In this document: positions 1 through 13,948 of the stretch, one piece after another | Layout of the letters: each line of letters opens with the position of its first letter | How positions within the stretch are numbered: position 1 is the stretch's first letter | NCBI GenBank assembly: GCA_028829895.1 | Contig: CM054177.1 | Span: 43,108,664-43,172,663 of the forward strand | From: Sinotaia quadrata | Lineage: Eukaryota > Mollusca > Gastropoda > Architaenioglossa > Viviparidae | DNA length: 64,000 nucleotides | Direction: 5' to 3' | Program-made: the position numbers and the translations under genes | The notes under the pieces: generated by a model | The model's database searches: none | What the model saw: the letters and a program-made list of their open reading frames with translations, nothing else | Told to the model about the DNA's origin: nothing

Positions 1-98
1 AAGATAAGCGATTATTTACTATAGCATTGACAGTGTACCATTGGGACAGAAGATAAGTGATTACTTATTATAGTATTGACAGTGTACCATTGAGACAG
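1..98. repeat. 49-bp tandem duplication at window edge
   Basis: Two copies of a 49-bp unit start at 1 and 50, each containing 'attgacagtgtaccattg'. The array may continue to the left of the window. No coding meaning is seen. Confidence 0.8.
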
Positions 99-320
99 AA
101 GAAGACTAGTATTTACAGTTTACACCGTCAGTTCCCGCCAGAAACTGGCACCAAGCATCCAGCGGCGAGGGTTTCGCACCCCATGAACTTCCTTACAACT
201 TAGACTAATTAGGCGAAACGGAAGTTCTGCACCAAGTCAAAATGCCTTTTGAAACAAAAGAACGTCCTGTCTCGCCAATTTCTCTTTTCTTTCTTCTTTG
301 TAACTGTGAACAGAAAAAGG

Positions 321-324
<4 letters not shown>

Positions 325-384
<60 letters not shown>
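325..384. repeat. (GA)n microsatellite
   Basis: This is an uninterrupted GA run of about 30 dinucleotide units. On the minus strand it gives artificial Ser-Leu frames. Confidence 0.97.
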
Positions 385-387
<3 letters not shown>

Positions 388-1237
388 TATTACCTGATGC
401 ATGACGGTACAACTTTGCCTTCAACTTTGGAAGGGTGGATAAAATTAGTCTTGAAGAAATGTGTTGGTAGCGTGCCAAAGACATACATGTATGTTGAAAT
501 AAAATTCACGCTACATACAACAACCACATAATTATTTTGTGGAATTTCTCAATGTTTCATAAACATACATATTGTGGTGTAACACGACTAAACCTGTGAG
601 CTAAACGGACGATAGTACATGTATAAAATCCCCATAAGTCAAGGGAGATAAAAAGAAAACGGTTTTATCTGTTTAATAAATCCAACAACATGGTTAATCT
701 GTTCCTTTGCTGAAAGAAAAAAATGAAAGCGTGATGCTAGATAAACTAGAACATGATAATAACGAGAATGTTTTAATTGGCTTGATGCGAGAAGTTTAAA
801 TCCACGGAAAATATGTCTAACAGCATAGGCACATTTAATGACATAAGCACCAATATCTTACAGGGAAAAAAAAAATACACACGTACGCACACATTAAAGT
901 GAATGTATGCAATGGCGGGCCGTGTAAACAGTCTGCTGAATCGTGCAAACAACCCTTCCCACCCGTTCCCAAACGTACAGATGCTATCGAGTTATAGAGC
1001 CAGTACAGATCTACTCTGGTGATCAATGTAGAATTAACAATTGCATAATCCAATGGACATAAGTGAAGACATCACACAAATTGAAAGAAGGCTTTCCGGC
1101 TGATTTTATACAATCCATTGATTAACCAGCATTAACTCCGCATAGCCCACGACTCACTATAGACACTGATTAGGTAATATTACGATAAAAACAGCATTAA
1201 GGAAGCCACTCGAAACGGTTTTTCAATGGTCTGGCTT

Positions 1238-1403
1238 ACAACGTGTATTTAGTGGTTTTCTATCAATTTCACTGTTCAGTAAGATCTAATCACACTAATT
1301 TTTTTCAACGTGTCTAGTTTATAACACGTATTTAGTGCCTTCAATCACTTTCACTGTTCAGTAAGATCCAATCAACACGAATTTTTTTCAATGTGCCTAG
1401 TTT
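1238..1403. repeat. 83-bp tandem duplication
   Basis: Two diverged copies start at 1238 and 1321. They share 'ttcactgttcagtaagatc' and a T-run followed by 'caa(c/t)gtg(t/c)ctagttt'. Confidence 0.85.
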
Positions 1404-2334
1404 ACATTGTTATTTTCCATCATTACGTCACAAAGTAACACACCGTAACATCCAGCGGCAACACTCATTTTCAAGCCGGCACACTCAACGTCTTAGTGAC
1501 TCCACCGTCTGTGCAATTATGTCACACCAGCAATCATGTTGTAAGATGTGCGCAAGCGTGCACCAATGTTTAACGTCAAGCAGACAAAACATTGTCTTAG
1601 TTGACTGTCAGCACCTCCACCTGCAGCAACCTATTTTTAGCTCCAGGCGCGTAATCTCAGTATTCCCTTGGCACCGATGTCTACAGAAATGCAGGTAAGA
1701 TATCTTGCGTTGGTCGCTAGTACTTTTTTCTTCTTCTACCTCTCCCCACAAATCACCCTAAAAAAACTGAAGTCACTGCAGCAGAAAGACGGTATGAGCC
1801 GAAAATAGATCGCACAAAAACGGCAATGAAACGTCAGTCTTCAACTTCGGGGAAATATATACAAGATTTTTATTTTAAGTAAAATACATAAATAAATATA
1901 CACAAAGTCTGGTGCTAGCAAAAAGCGCAACCAAAACTTGACGTGCATGTGCTTTTCGATGATTACAGCGCTAGACTGGTAAAGATATCCCTCCAGCCTG
2001 TTTTAGAAAGGTGGGCGCTAAAAGACCCAGTTAACAGCATCAGCCATACACTTTTGCAGTTTGTTTGCGCCACTATGAATCCAAGACAGGTGGGTAGAGC
2101 CAACGCCCTTTCTTGGACTGAATCCCCCTTCCCAAACCAGTCCTGTTTACAAATGAAAATCTTCAAAACTGTAAGTGTAGCATTTGCATTCCAAATTGTA
2201 ACCACTTTCCCTTGAACTACTTTTGTCGAGTTCCCTCTCCCCATCATGAATAAGGTTGAAACATGAATAGACAAATAAGAAATGTGCAAGAAATTGTGCT
2301 CTGACTTTCCCTATCTCCAAACCTCGCTAGGTTT

Positions 2335-2850
2335 TTGTGTCAAATTTCTAAACATGAAATAACTCGCTAATTTTTTATGTGATATAACCCACTAATTCTA
2401 CAATGCATTAATTCTATATGTGAAATAACTGGCTAATTTTATATGCAATATAACCCACTAATTCTACAAGGCACTAATTTTGTACGTGAAATAACTTGCA
2501 CTAATTTTGTACGTGAAATAACTCGCACTAATTTTGTACGTGAAATAACTCGCACTAATTTTGTATGTGAAATCAATTCACTAATTCTACATGTGAAACA
2601 ATCTGCTAAATCTATATGCAAAATAACTCATTAATTATATATGTGAAATACATGTAATTCACATGTGAAATATTAATTTTATAAGTGAAATAAATCACAT
2701 TAATTTAAATGAATCTAAATTTACACAAGAAATAACTCTGTATGAAAGAAACAATTCCACACGAGAAATATTATATGAATTAAATCCAGCTCTGTGTGAA
2801 ATAGCTCAAGTACCGGTATATACGTGAAATGACCATAATTTTATAAATGA
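2335..2850. repeat. Minisatellite, about 27-bp unit
   Basis: Repeated units of the form 'cactaattttgtacgtga' plus 'aataactcg' are best preserved at 2465-2560 and decay on both sides. Open frames on both strands here simply translate the repeat. Confidence 0.85.
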
Positions 2851-5800
2851 AATAATTATACAATAACATTACATAGACTATTATTACGTCGAATTTCTGA
2901 ATTCCTACATTTTTCTTTATATACTTGTGCTATGAAGTATTGATGGGTAGCATGTACCCCATAGTTAAATCGACAGCTATTTTTTGTTTGTTTACATTCT
3001 TTAAAAATGAAACATATGCATCTCTACAACTCTAGCCTCTCTCGTACTAAGAAGAAATCTCCCCCTCCCACCTTTTCCCACAAACACACCTCTTTCACTG
3101 ACATTCGCAGAACAGAAAACATTCTTGTCCTCTCTCGATGAATACACTGATACAGGTAAGTTTGCATTCTCATGGAACTCTGCTAGTCTTTGCCATACAA
3201 ACAATATCCAATGGGGAATTTTTATTCAGAAAACTTGGCAAACAGTCTAGAACAGCTTGCATGGAATCCTGGTTCTTCTATGTTCAGCGCTGTGTGATTT
3301 TTAGGCTTTTAAGCGGAGTTCACACCACCCGATGGGCTGGTAAGAACTGTCGAGATGCTGGGTGCTCTAGGAAATCGTATTGCACCAATGAATGGGGTCC
3401 AACATGGCAAGCCAGCATTGATTCAGCTTAGAAATAATACATTAAAGGGTAAAATGGTCTTTCTCACCCTGCCTGGTTTCTCATTCCGTGAAACTTTCAA
3501 GAGTTTCAACAAAGAAATTCTGCCACTTACCTAATTAGTGTAGAAAATAATTATATATTGTAGTAATTACATAACATCAATGCTCTAATGACATTTCATA
3601 AAAAATGAAATTTTATCCATTGACTGACTGACTATGTACAAGAAGGCCATTAGCTTGCGTCTTGTGCTGGTTATTACATTAGTACTGTTGTATATGATTT
3701 AATAACAAGCCATAAGAAATGTATGTGATTCATTTATGGTTAATTAATTATGTTCACTTTTTCTTACAGTGCAGTCTTAAGAGCTCTACTTGATAAGGAA
3801 TGCAGTGCAGAATAATTAAGAGGGCTAGATGCTATCACATAAACAAAGTTACTGAGTTCCTATGTAATGATCACGTGGTTCTGATGCACTATTTCTGCAG
3901 TGTCATCATCAGTTCTTATTTAAAAGTAGTGGTAATGCTGAAGACAGCCCATCATGTCTACACCTTGTCCTAACATTGTTTATGTTTCAACTCTTTATTA
4001 AGCATAGAAACATTAAGTAGTTAAAAAAGATAAACAAATAACACACATAAATACATTTAGTACTCTTTTTAATTTGTTAACCTTGTTGATACTTTGTAAG
4101 AATTTTCTTTCAGATTGTGACTGTCATGATATTTTGAAACAGCATTCAACCTGTCAACCTGTCTAGGTCTTTGATGATAAATAAGCCAAACACTGTTTGG
4201 CATTTGTTGTGTACACTAGGACTTATGAACTCATCACAGGGCATGCATGTGCTCCTAAGTGGCCAGGACTAAACAGTGTAAACAGTACAGAAGTGAGGCA
4301 TAGTATAACATACACACACAGTGACACCCCACCCCTCCATTTTAATTATAATTTATATATGCACAGAGTTTGGTTTCTAAACTGATACACACCACTCCAA
4401 ACATATTAAACCAGAAATTTGATTTTCATCAGCAAATCATAAACTATAAAGTAGCAACGTTCCCTCTAATATTACCTGTGTCAGTGTGTGCGCGGAACTT
4501 TTTCCTGTGTGCATGGAACTGGTGGTTGTTTGAGCTTGCTACCAAAACTTGTGCACAGAATTTTCAAAATGAAACGCAGCACTATCTAATGAGCTGTGCG
4601 GCTGCACAGCCGCACACTTTAGAGAAAACATTGTAAAGTAGTATCAGTAATATAGAAATTATGCTTAATAAGTCCTGATCAATCCAAACTGCTTATGAAT
4701 AAATCAGGAAATGTAGAAAACTGTCACTTTATTAAAAAATGTGCATATGACCAATTTCATTAAAACAATCACAGTTCATGTGAAAATTATTGTAAAATGT
4801 TTTCCTGTTTTTTACTTATTAGTAAGCCTGCTTGCTGTCTTCCTTGCATGCATTATAGTTTATACCTATTCCAATTCAAGAAGTAACCATTTGCCAGTAT
4901 TGTATCTCCAATTTTATCTGTACAAAATCCAAACTAATTAAAAAATTACATTTCTAGCTGATGCTTGATCTTCAAGAGTAACTTACATTCTACATGTATT
5001 TGAAATCCAATCCAGCTACTATAAACACTGGCAGTATGATCATGTCACATGAAACTTAATGATCAACTTGAGGCTAAAAGTACATACTTAAATTAAAATC
5101 AGTAAACAAAAAGGAAATACATAGATTTTATTTTATACAGCAGAGAAAATATTAAGATTCTTCTTGAGCTAAGTAATACTTTCATCAACCATAAATACTA
5201 TTATACTATGAAAAATAACTTAAAAAATAGTATTAGTAATCTTACTTTAAATAATCTCTGTAAAACAAATGCTTCTTCAAATATATACCTTTAGAGGCTC
5301 AATAATGAAATTGAAGCTTTACAAATAGCTTAAAACTGTCTGAAAAAAAAATAGGGACTTAAAATCATGTCTTCATTTCAAGACATACATTAAATACTAC
5401 TTCTCAGAAAGAAAGATGCCATAAGAATTCTTTACCACATATAGGTAATAGCAATCTATGCGTGAGTGAGTTTTTCAACTTGACACTAATAGTAATACTA
5501 GTAATTTATATATTTCATCTTCAGTTTCAATTTGAAACTGATGCACATTCCAGCAAACACTGAGGATATTTTGAATGCCATATTTTAGCCCAATGATGAA
5601 TAAATCACCATAAAATGTTGGAACTTTTAATCAACCTCTGTGAAACATTGTCTGGTCTGCACAAAACAGGAACTGGCAGCCGTAAGTCATGAGATAATAG
5701 ACACATATTCCAAAAATAAAATGTTCATCTGGATTAGCATCAGAGCGCTCCTCATTCTACATTAATGAGAGAAACAGGTTAGTAACTGAGAAAATAAAGA

Positions 5801-8800
5801 TATATTACTACTAATACTACTGAATACTTGGTGGTTAACAATAAATATCCATTTATGATAAATATAATACTTTAACACACATGCTCTTTCCTAAAAAAAG
5901 AAAAAGAAAAAGCTCTTCAGTGGAATGCTATCTCTGTGAATATGTTTCAACCTTAATTATGGGAACTTATAATGTTATATAATCCTGAAAATATTAACAG
6001 TTATTGATATTTATTATGTAAGTTTGAACTTAATTAAGCACAATATACATTTTGCATTTTCCCCTCTTCATTTCGTTATAGGAAGCCACATTTGATTAAT
6101 GCCACTTTAAAGTTTAATTGGAAGGGTTCTAAAGCAAATTACTGAATCTAAATGCATTCTGCATCTTAGGTATAAATGCTATCCCAAATTGGCATGATTA
6201 CAGATCAATAGACAAATATATGGCTCACCTCCAGCCTGACTTGATCATTCATTGTCAGGCAATACACTATACACTAATACAGTCAGTAGAATGAACAGAA
6301 AGTCTGACTTTCCATATGTAACAGCACTTACATGAGAGATGTTTGGACAAAAGCTGTTATAGTGTCTACACATATACACAATAGACATACAAATTTGTAT
6401 TATAAATACAACTCTAGCAAATGTTATAGTTGGCAGTTCAGGCACTGAAGTTAAATGAACACAGATTAATGAGAGTTAGTTTACAAAAGTACTATACTAT
6501 AAATAACTAGTTTTGCTTCACTACTGGGAAAGATGGTTCTTAAGCAGCTGTAGTCTTGCAGAGAACATCCTCCCAGGCAAGACTGTAGTATGAGGATGGT
6601 AGCCAATACAATAGCACAGGTCTGGAATAGTATTTGTAGTGAATACTTAGCCTTGAGCCAGAACTGAGCCAAACATGAGTCAAGGCTTCTGTATACACTT
6701 ATGCCATAAGTGTTTATTACAGCAGTTCCAAATTAAAAAAAAAAAAAAAAACTGCTTTAAAACTTTATAGTCTCATTTGAAATTATATTTTCCTGTGTCC
6801 TCTTTATCATGGATGCACTGTTGTAATATGTAAAGCATTATAATGAAGTCACTGAGCATAATAGGCTTGCATTGTATCAGTCAAACATCATGACTGTTAT
6901 AAAATCAAATAATAAATTATATATTACCAGCTAATATACTTGATATAATAAATTATATAGTGCGAGCTAATATGCTTGGTGTCTTGACATAGCATAGAAA
7001 ATAGTACTCAGTATTTGTACAGTATTATGTAAATAACTTTTGCATTACCAATCAGTTGAATCAGTGAAACAAATAAACATTTAATAACTAAATAAGTCAG
7101 CTTGTTTAAACAAAGAAATATCATTACATAATTGCACATCTGTGCTGCATATGACACCTAAAACTGTAGCTACATCCATCTATCTATTTATCACAACATA
7201 AAATATGTGACAGTATTTCTTAGATTATTAATATATATGCATTATCATTCTATAAAAAGGTTAAGAAGGGGATGGATGTCCCTCTTGCTCCTTTTTGTCT
7301 TGGATCAACCTTTCACAATTACTAAAAATGTGTGCATTTCACTACACTAGCAAGTAGCATTTTTATTTTTACACTGTTATTGTTAATATATTCTGTTTAG
7401 TGTACTGTTATGTTATGAATTTGAAAATGTTTACAAACCTTATACATATGTATTTGTAAGGAGGAAAAATTGAGCAAAGATAGTTACAGTAGTTATGTGC
7501 ACTAAAACGAAGAATAATGTGAAATAAATTTTCATCACAACAAAATTCACCATACATACTTCATAAAAGTGTTTATGGTAGTATTATAAAGTATTTCTAA
7601 CATCCACCAGGAGTATTAATGGTAATACATGTACTACTACTGTAACTTAAGAGAAATAGAAATTTAACCAGTGCTAATATTAAATAGGCAGTGTTCACTG
7701 TTTAAAGCAGAACAAACTTTCATTTAAAATGCAATTTTAAGTTTGAAAGCAAATTATAATTATACAGTTAACTTCAATTATTTATCAGGGTTCATCTACT
7801 TGGATTTGCTGCCTGAGATACTGAATCAATGGTCCTTTTCAAGGTGTTCTCAAGAGCATTTTTCCATCAGAAAGAATAACACTCTTTCTGTTTCATTGCT
7901 TATTCAAACATTATAATTTATATTAATATTTCAGTGCTTATTCAAATAAATTAATTTTATTTATATTTTATTTGTAAACACAGCTATTTGTTATACATTG
8001 CCATTTTGTATGTGGATTTATTTTGTTTTGCTATACATGAATTATCTTTAGTTTTTTTAAGTGTTTAAAGACCTTGTTTACTGAATATTGCAAAGTGTTT
8101 ATAACTTATACTCAAGATTGTATACAATTTAAAATGTTTATTAATATTATAAATAAAAATTTACTTTGTTATATTAAATTATTTTACAAATTAGAATTAG
8201 CAACATATAACAAAGAGCTGACTGTATTACTTTTTATATACAGTGGACCTGCACATAAGGTTGGATTCTTATAACACTAGCTGACTACGCCTTCCTCAAA
8301 TACTTGTGTATTCATATCACATTAGAATCTGCACATTGCATTACATTTGCATTAGATCTGGACTGTCAGGTTGTGCAATGAGTTCAGGGTTTGTCTCAAC
8401 CTATCTGAATCAGAAATACTGATGTAGACTGTTTTAGCTTTTTTTTTTATATAGATGGCTGTGTTTCTCTACTAATGAAAGAACTATCCAAAACTCTCAT
8501 GTTTTATTAATTAAAGTAAGTTCAGTAATTCACAATTGCTTCTAAAACAAGAGTAAATAAAGAAACACAGAAAGTAATTTCAATGCCAACCAAATAGGAA
8601 TCTTGAGCAAATAAGAAAAAAGATGTGATTACAAGTATGAGTACGGTAGAGTATGATTTTTTAAAATGAACCCTAATAAACAGATTTTCCTCAGCCTAAA
8701 GTAATAATTTAATCCAAATTTATTATTTGAAATAATTTAGTCAATAATGATTGTTTCACCATAGTAATAATACTAATAGTATTTAATTAACTGTTCTTTA

Positions 8801-8979
8801 CTATTATTCCAATACTGGCAATTGGCATAATGTTTATTTTACACAACATTATCATTTTGTCTTGAAATAATAAAGTTATGTAAGGATCCAGCAAAATAAA
8901 ATTTTAAACAATGCATAAACAGTTTGATATGGCTAATAAATTCTTTGAATGTGAAGAAGATGATGACAGAAAATTCTCA

Positions 8980-9055
8980 GCAATCCGAAATCATTGGGTT
9001 TAGAACCCACAACTGCACAGAGTCCAATGTCTAGATCTCTATACCCAGTAGATCC
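8980..9055 (-). mobile_element. Degenerate tRNA-derived SINE fragment
   Basis: On the minus strand the segment reads 'gatctagacattggact', then a B-box-like 'gggttctaaaccc'. The order and spacing match the better-preserved tRNA-like element at 44,590 ('gatcttggcactggact' then 'gggttcaaatccc'). It is too decayed to be a functional tRNA gene. Confidence 0.45.
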
Positions 9056-10059
9056 ATAATTGTACCTCTGATACTTTAGACTTACTTATTTATAATAAAA
9101 TAAAACTGATATGTAATGAAAGTATATACAACATTGCTTTTCTTCAGATTGCACTTTGTGGGATTTATTTTTAATAATATAAGGATATGCACTGAGAATG
9201 TATACATATTAACAATGGAAAATTCCACATTTGAAAACAATATAAATATTATACATAATAACTAATAGTAGTCTGCACTAAAAGAAAAGCAATGCTTCAA
9301 TTATAACAGAAACATCAATTGGTTTAATACTGCATGCAGAAAAAAACAACAAAGATGGACAGGTTAAAACTTTATGCAAGAATATTAAAAGGAATGCTCG
9401 ACACAGACTATTCTTGAAATAAACTAACTAAAAGTGCTAATTAATTTTACAAACGTCATGGTCACTCCATTCACAATATAATTATAACTAAATTGGGGTG
9501 TGTGTGAGCAACAGATAAGCTGAAAATAAAATTAACAAAATATATCTTTTTACACAAAGCATGTTACAACTAGAATTGTGTTTATTTTTGCCTGCACTTA
9601 GTTGTTACTCAGCAGGTGACGAAGTTGATTTAAAAAAAAAAAAAATCTTTTTCCAATGAAGAGTTTAGGACAGAACATAAAACAGTCACATACAAAAAGA
9701 ACCATTTTCAACACTTGGTATGTTTTATTATACACGCACATCAATGGTTCTAAAAATGACAGTAAAATAATCAATAAGAAATCGTAACTATGTAATACAA
9801 TGCTGACAGATACTGAGATATCTGTTACGTATATTGTCTGCTAAGATCCAATGCAGACGATATTGGCTAGTCAACATCCAGTAATGATAAGGTACTACAT
9901 AATTTTGTTGGTGATCTCATCCAAAGTGTATTTTAATAAGAGCAAACATAGCCTGAAATTTCTTAATCCATTAGCATTCCACTTACCCTGCACTCATCTT
10001 GATTTCTTATTCAATCATGTCCAGGTATACTCGTACTCCTTTCCACTACTTTCATCCAA

Positions 10060-10245
10060 ACTGAAACGGAAGCGCTATGCCTGCTGGGAGATATTTTGAT
10101 CTCGTAAACTCTCGTCACGCCTCAGGAAGCTTTGTCTGCCATAGGCTTTCGACACAAAATTGTATGTTTATTTTTGATACTGATTCTTCCTTAATCTGCG
10201 ACGATTGAGTCTAATTACGGAGCTGATTTCAACCCAGGGCTCACA
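10060..10245 (+). promoter_or_regulatory. Probable ARNT promoter / 5' UTR region
   Basis: Base composition becomes less AT-rich just before the exon 1 ATG. I see no clear TATA box at a fixed distance. A CACGC at 10,116-10,120 is the reverse complement of GCGTG, the core bound by AHR-ARNT and compatible with the HIF-ARNT core RCGTG. A single pentamer is expected often by chance. The transcription start cannot be placed from sequence. Confidence 0.4.
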
Positions 10246-10285
10246 ATGGCAGCGGCAACGTTGTCACCTGGCCCTTCGGGATCAG
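10246..10285 (+). CDS. ARNT: ARNT exon 1 (first coding exon, form a)
   Basis: ATG at 10,246 in context 'tcacaATGG'. It encodes [13 protein letters not shown] plus one base, then donor GTAAAG. The phase (1) fits exon 2. This N-terminus is not conserved across animals, so the call rests on start context, donor, phase and position just after a GC rise. Intron 1 is about 8.3 kb. Confidence 0.7.
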
Positions 10286-13200
10286 GTAAAGTGTTTGTTT
10301 TCAGTGTAATCGCGTTGGAAGCATCTGTCAAGTAAATACTAAAATGACGGAATCGACATATTCCTCTATCGCTTTAGAGTTCCTTTTTTAAGTAGTAGAA
10401 GTGATTAAACAATTCAGTTATAAAAACTTTTGCAAAGTCTGACATAATACGCTGTTTATTTATTTATTTTTAATTCAATGCATCATTTTACACAACAGAA
10501 GGTTTGGTATTTAACTATTTTTTCTCGTACTTATTGTCTATTAGTATTAGTATTACTATTATTACAAGTATTAGTATTATATTAGTATTATTACTATTAG
10601 TATTACTATTACTATTGTATTAGTATTAGTTTTACACGCATGTAGTATGATGTATACAAATTGATATTTTATTTCTGCACAATTTATATTTGTACTTTAA
10701 TTAAAATATACTGATTTACAGTAAAACTAAAAAAGTAAAAGAGAACAAACTGGAAATGGGAATCAAATGTGCCATTGTTTTATATATAAGTTATAACAAT
10801 AAATATTTACTTTCAGCTAGGCCTAGTTATTTATTGGAGAACTTGCAGAATGGCGTCTTCTCAACTTATTCAACAACTGACACTTCTCATGTTACAAATA
10901 AAAATTAAGTATAAAGTTAAAAAAGAGCAATACATATAAAGACTGGTCTTATGTATATTCAGCAATAAACAAATACTATTTAATTATAATTTTTAAAAAA
11001 TGGTTTTAAAAAATACAAAAATATTCCAGATATGATCATTTATAATAATAAAAATATTATTATAGACAAAATGTGTACATTATCCAATAAATAAAGCTAA
11101 AAGTATGTTTCCATATATCAGAAACCAGAAATTTTGCATGGAGTCACAGTTTACTCCAGATATCATATGGGATAAATAATGACGGATTTCAGAATTTACT
11201 CTGGCCACTGACCTACCAGTACCACTCTCCCTCAAACCATACATAAAAGCTAGGCATACTAATAAATAAATTATTTCTATTATTAATTTAATATCAATTT
11301 AATATCATTTGATTTGTATGCCTGGACAATACTGAGTGTTTCTGCTTGTTATTAATAAATGCACAGAAATTTTGTGATCTGCTTAAAACTAAAAGTTATA
11401 TGACATTGTTAGGGTTTAAAAATAAAAATAAAAATGTAAAGAATTCTGATTCATTTGAAACTTTGGATGAGAATTATTATTACTTTAAAAATAACATGTA
11501 AGCATTCTCTTAATGCTAAGTAATCAGATTCTAAAAAGAAATGTTTGATCTAATATAGCTAACGTGAGTTCTTGTTTGATTTTTAAAAGCAACCAATCTC
11601 TGTACCAAACAGATTTTTCAATGATTTATTTAAGCAATGGCCAAACATACTATAAATTTATAATGCTAATGCCACTTAATTAATGGTTATGATTATTATT
11701 ATTAATTGATCATAACTAATTACAAGTGATGAGAATCTTACTTTATGTTATTAATAATTCTCCAGAAGAAACCATTCATGTCACTCAATGGGCAGGTGCT
11801 GTAACTGTTTTCTCTCTTCCACAACATTAAAGACAAACATTTACCATCACATACTATTTCCATAGGTGGAAAGCTTCTTAATAATGAGAAAGATAAATCC
11901 GTCTTTTAATCTATATTTAGTGAGCCCTCCATTACCACTTTCTTCTCCAATATAAAGTTATCAATATGTTTAAGAAGGCCAATAAATTTTAACAATAAAT
12001 TTATTGTACATATAGCAAATACAATGAAAAGATTATTTGACATCAATATTTCCACAAACCACATTTAAATAGTTAAGACGTTTATATAGTCTTATTTCCT
12101 AACTAATAATTCAAAAATTAAGTATCACTGTAAATCACAGGGTAATTTCTTATCAGAGAACAGATATGAAGTAATGAGATTATAGCGATAATAGTTTGTA
12201 CATAACCTTGTTGAGGCAAAGCTGCAATAGTTTTTCAGTAGTCTTTATGCGCTTTCATAACAAAGTCACAAGCTTATTGTCCCAAGGGAATTGTCAGTTT
12301 TACGCATTTCTCTTGCACGTTGTAGAACACTGATGAGCCACTATTCTCCTTAGGCTAATCTGGGCACTCTGATGTATTACTATTAGCTCTCTCAAACAGA
12401 ACAACTATGTAGCAATTTCCAGTAACTTCCTTGTAGTTGTACCAGAAATTCCATGATGTAGTCAGCATACTTTGCCACCATACGTCAATAGATTGCAGTT
12501 TACACTTACTAATTACTTACTGGGGGGTAGATACTTCTCAAGTCTACCAATGTACCATGGTCATAGCTGTTTATAAATCAGTAAACCAGGAGATTCAGGT
12601 AAAACAAGAAAAGGCTGCTTATTCCCTGCAAAATATAATCAGGGAACAAACACCAAGTTTCCAGTTTATTCATCTCTAACTCCATTCTTTCATTCAAGTC
12701 TCAACTTATAGTTTCCCTGCAACAGTATTTATTAGCCCAATACACCCACACAGCTTAATAAATACAATATATCAATTTTATGAACTTATTCACTAGAAAC
12801 AATGTCAAGTATTTAGCATACTACATATGAGCAACTTAGTTCACAATTTATAGAAATAATAGTCTACTCACATAATGCATCTCTACATAAAACACAAATA
12901 TAACATAGCAGTATCAAAATGCATGAAATATTTCTAAGTCGATTCTCTCTCGATCATTCACTTAACTCACCATTAAGCTAATGGCTTCTTTTCATGACCA
13001 GACTTCTTGCCATTTCAATCTCGAGAGTGATTAGATAATAGAAGTCTTTACAGAAGGTAAACTTTTGATCTCAGCCCATTGGCTGGTCTCATTCTTGTAA
13101 ATCTTAACCATTGGATAATAAATACTACTCATCCACTAAAACCAGTTTAGATTACATCAGCAAGTCTAACACATTCTTTACCAGAATTGTTTACTTCCAA

Positions 13201-13886
13201 CTTTGACAATTAAAATAGCAGCAAGAGCAATACCCAAGGGCAGGTCACTTTGACATTTAAAAACTTATATAACAATTAAGTTTAGAAATAGGGATAGGCA
13301 AATTTACTCTGCCACACATATCTTATTTTAAAAATATCAGTTTTATTTATTTATTATTACACTATGGTTTTTTTTTTTCAAAATGAGAAAGAAAAGTTTA
13401 TTGTTTTTATCATTAAAAAGAAAATTAGAAAAAGTGTGAGGTATTTGGGCTATAGATAATGTCACCATGTTAAACCAGTAATCTTGGTATAATAAATTAA
13501 TTTTACCAGCCTGTCCATCAGACGGCGAATAGAGATTTACCTGTCTGCAGTATTAATCAATTATGTCTGAAAATTTAGGCATTTTAGTACTTGGTTCAAA
13601 CTTTACCCCAAAATGCTCTCTGTTGAATTTACTCAAAATGTCAATGCAGTAGCAGTTATTTATAAAAGTCTCAACAAATGCACCTATTATAAACAATTTT
13701 TTACTGAAAAGCTGAAAATAAACTTGAAAAAATAAGTACATTTGCTTTAACTTTTAAACATTTTTGTAGCTGCTGGTTCATATTGTTTGTGGTTTGAACT
13801 ATACTAATTATTAATTTGGTGCATATAAACTATAAAGACTTACAAACAAAATCTTTACCACTTTGTAGTTTTGTACTGTGAATGAT

Positions 13887-13948
<62 letters not shown>

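Larger units (their letters stand above)
99..8979. other. AT-rich flank without recognisable gene
   Basis: No exon with a recognisable protein match or a convincing splice context was found on either strand. Open frames here are short (108 codons or fewer) and look like chance or repeat-derived frames. The first 3 kb are somewhat richer in GC and could hold the unseen end of a gene lying to the left, but I cannot support one. Tandem repeats in this stretch are listed separately. The rest is AT-rich single-copy-looking sequence. Confidence 0.6.

Noticed and set aside
205..484. Two overlapping minus-strand frames with poly-Ser-Leu
   Set aside because: They translate a (GA)n microsatellite.
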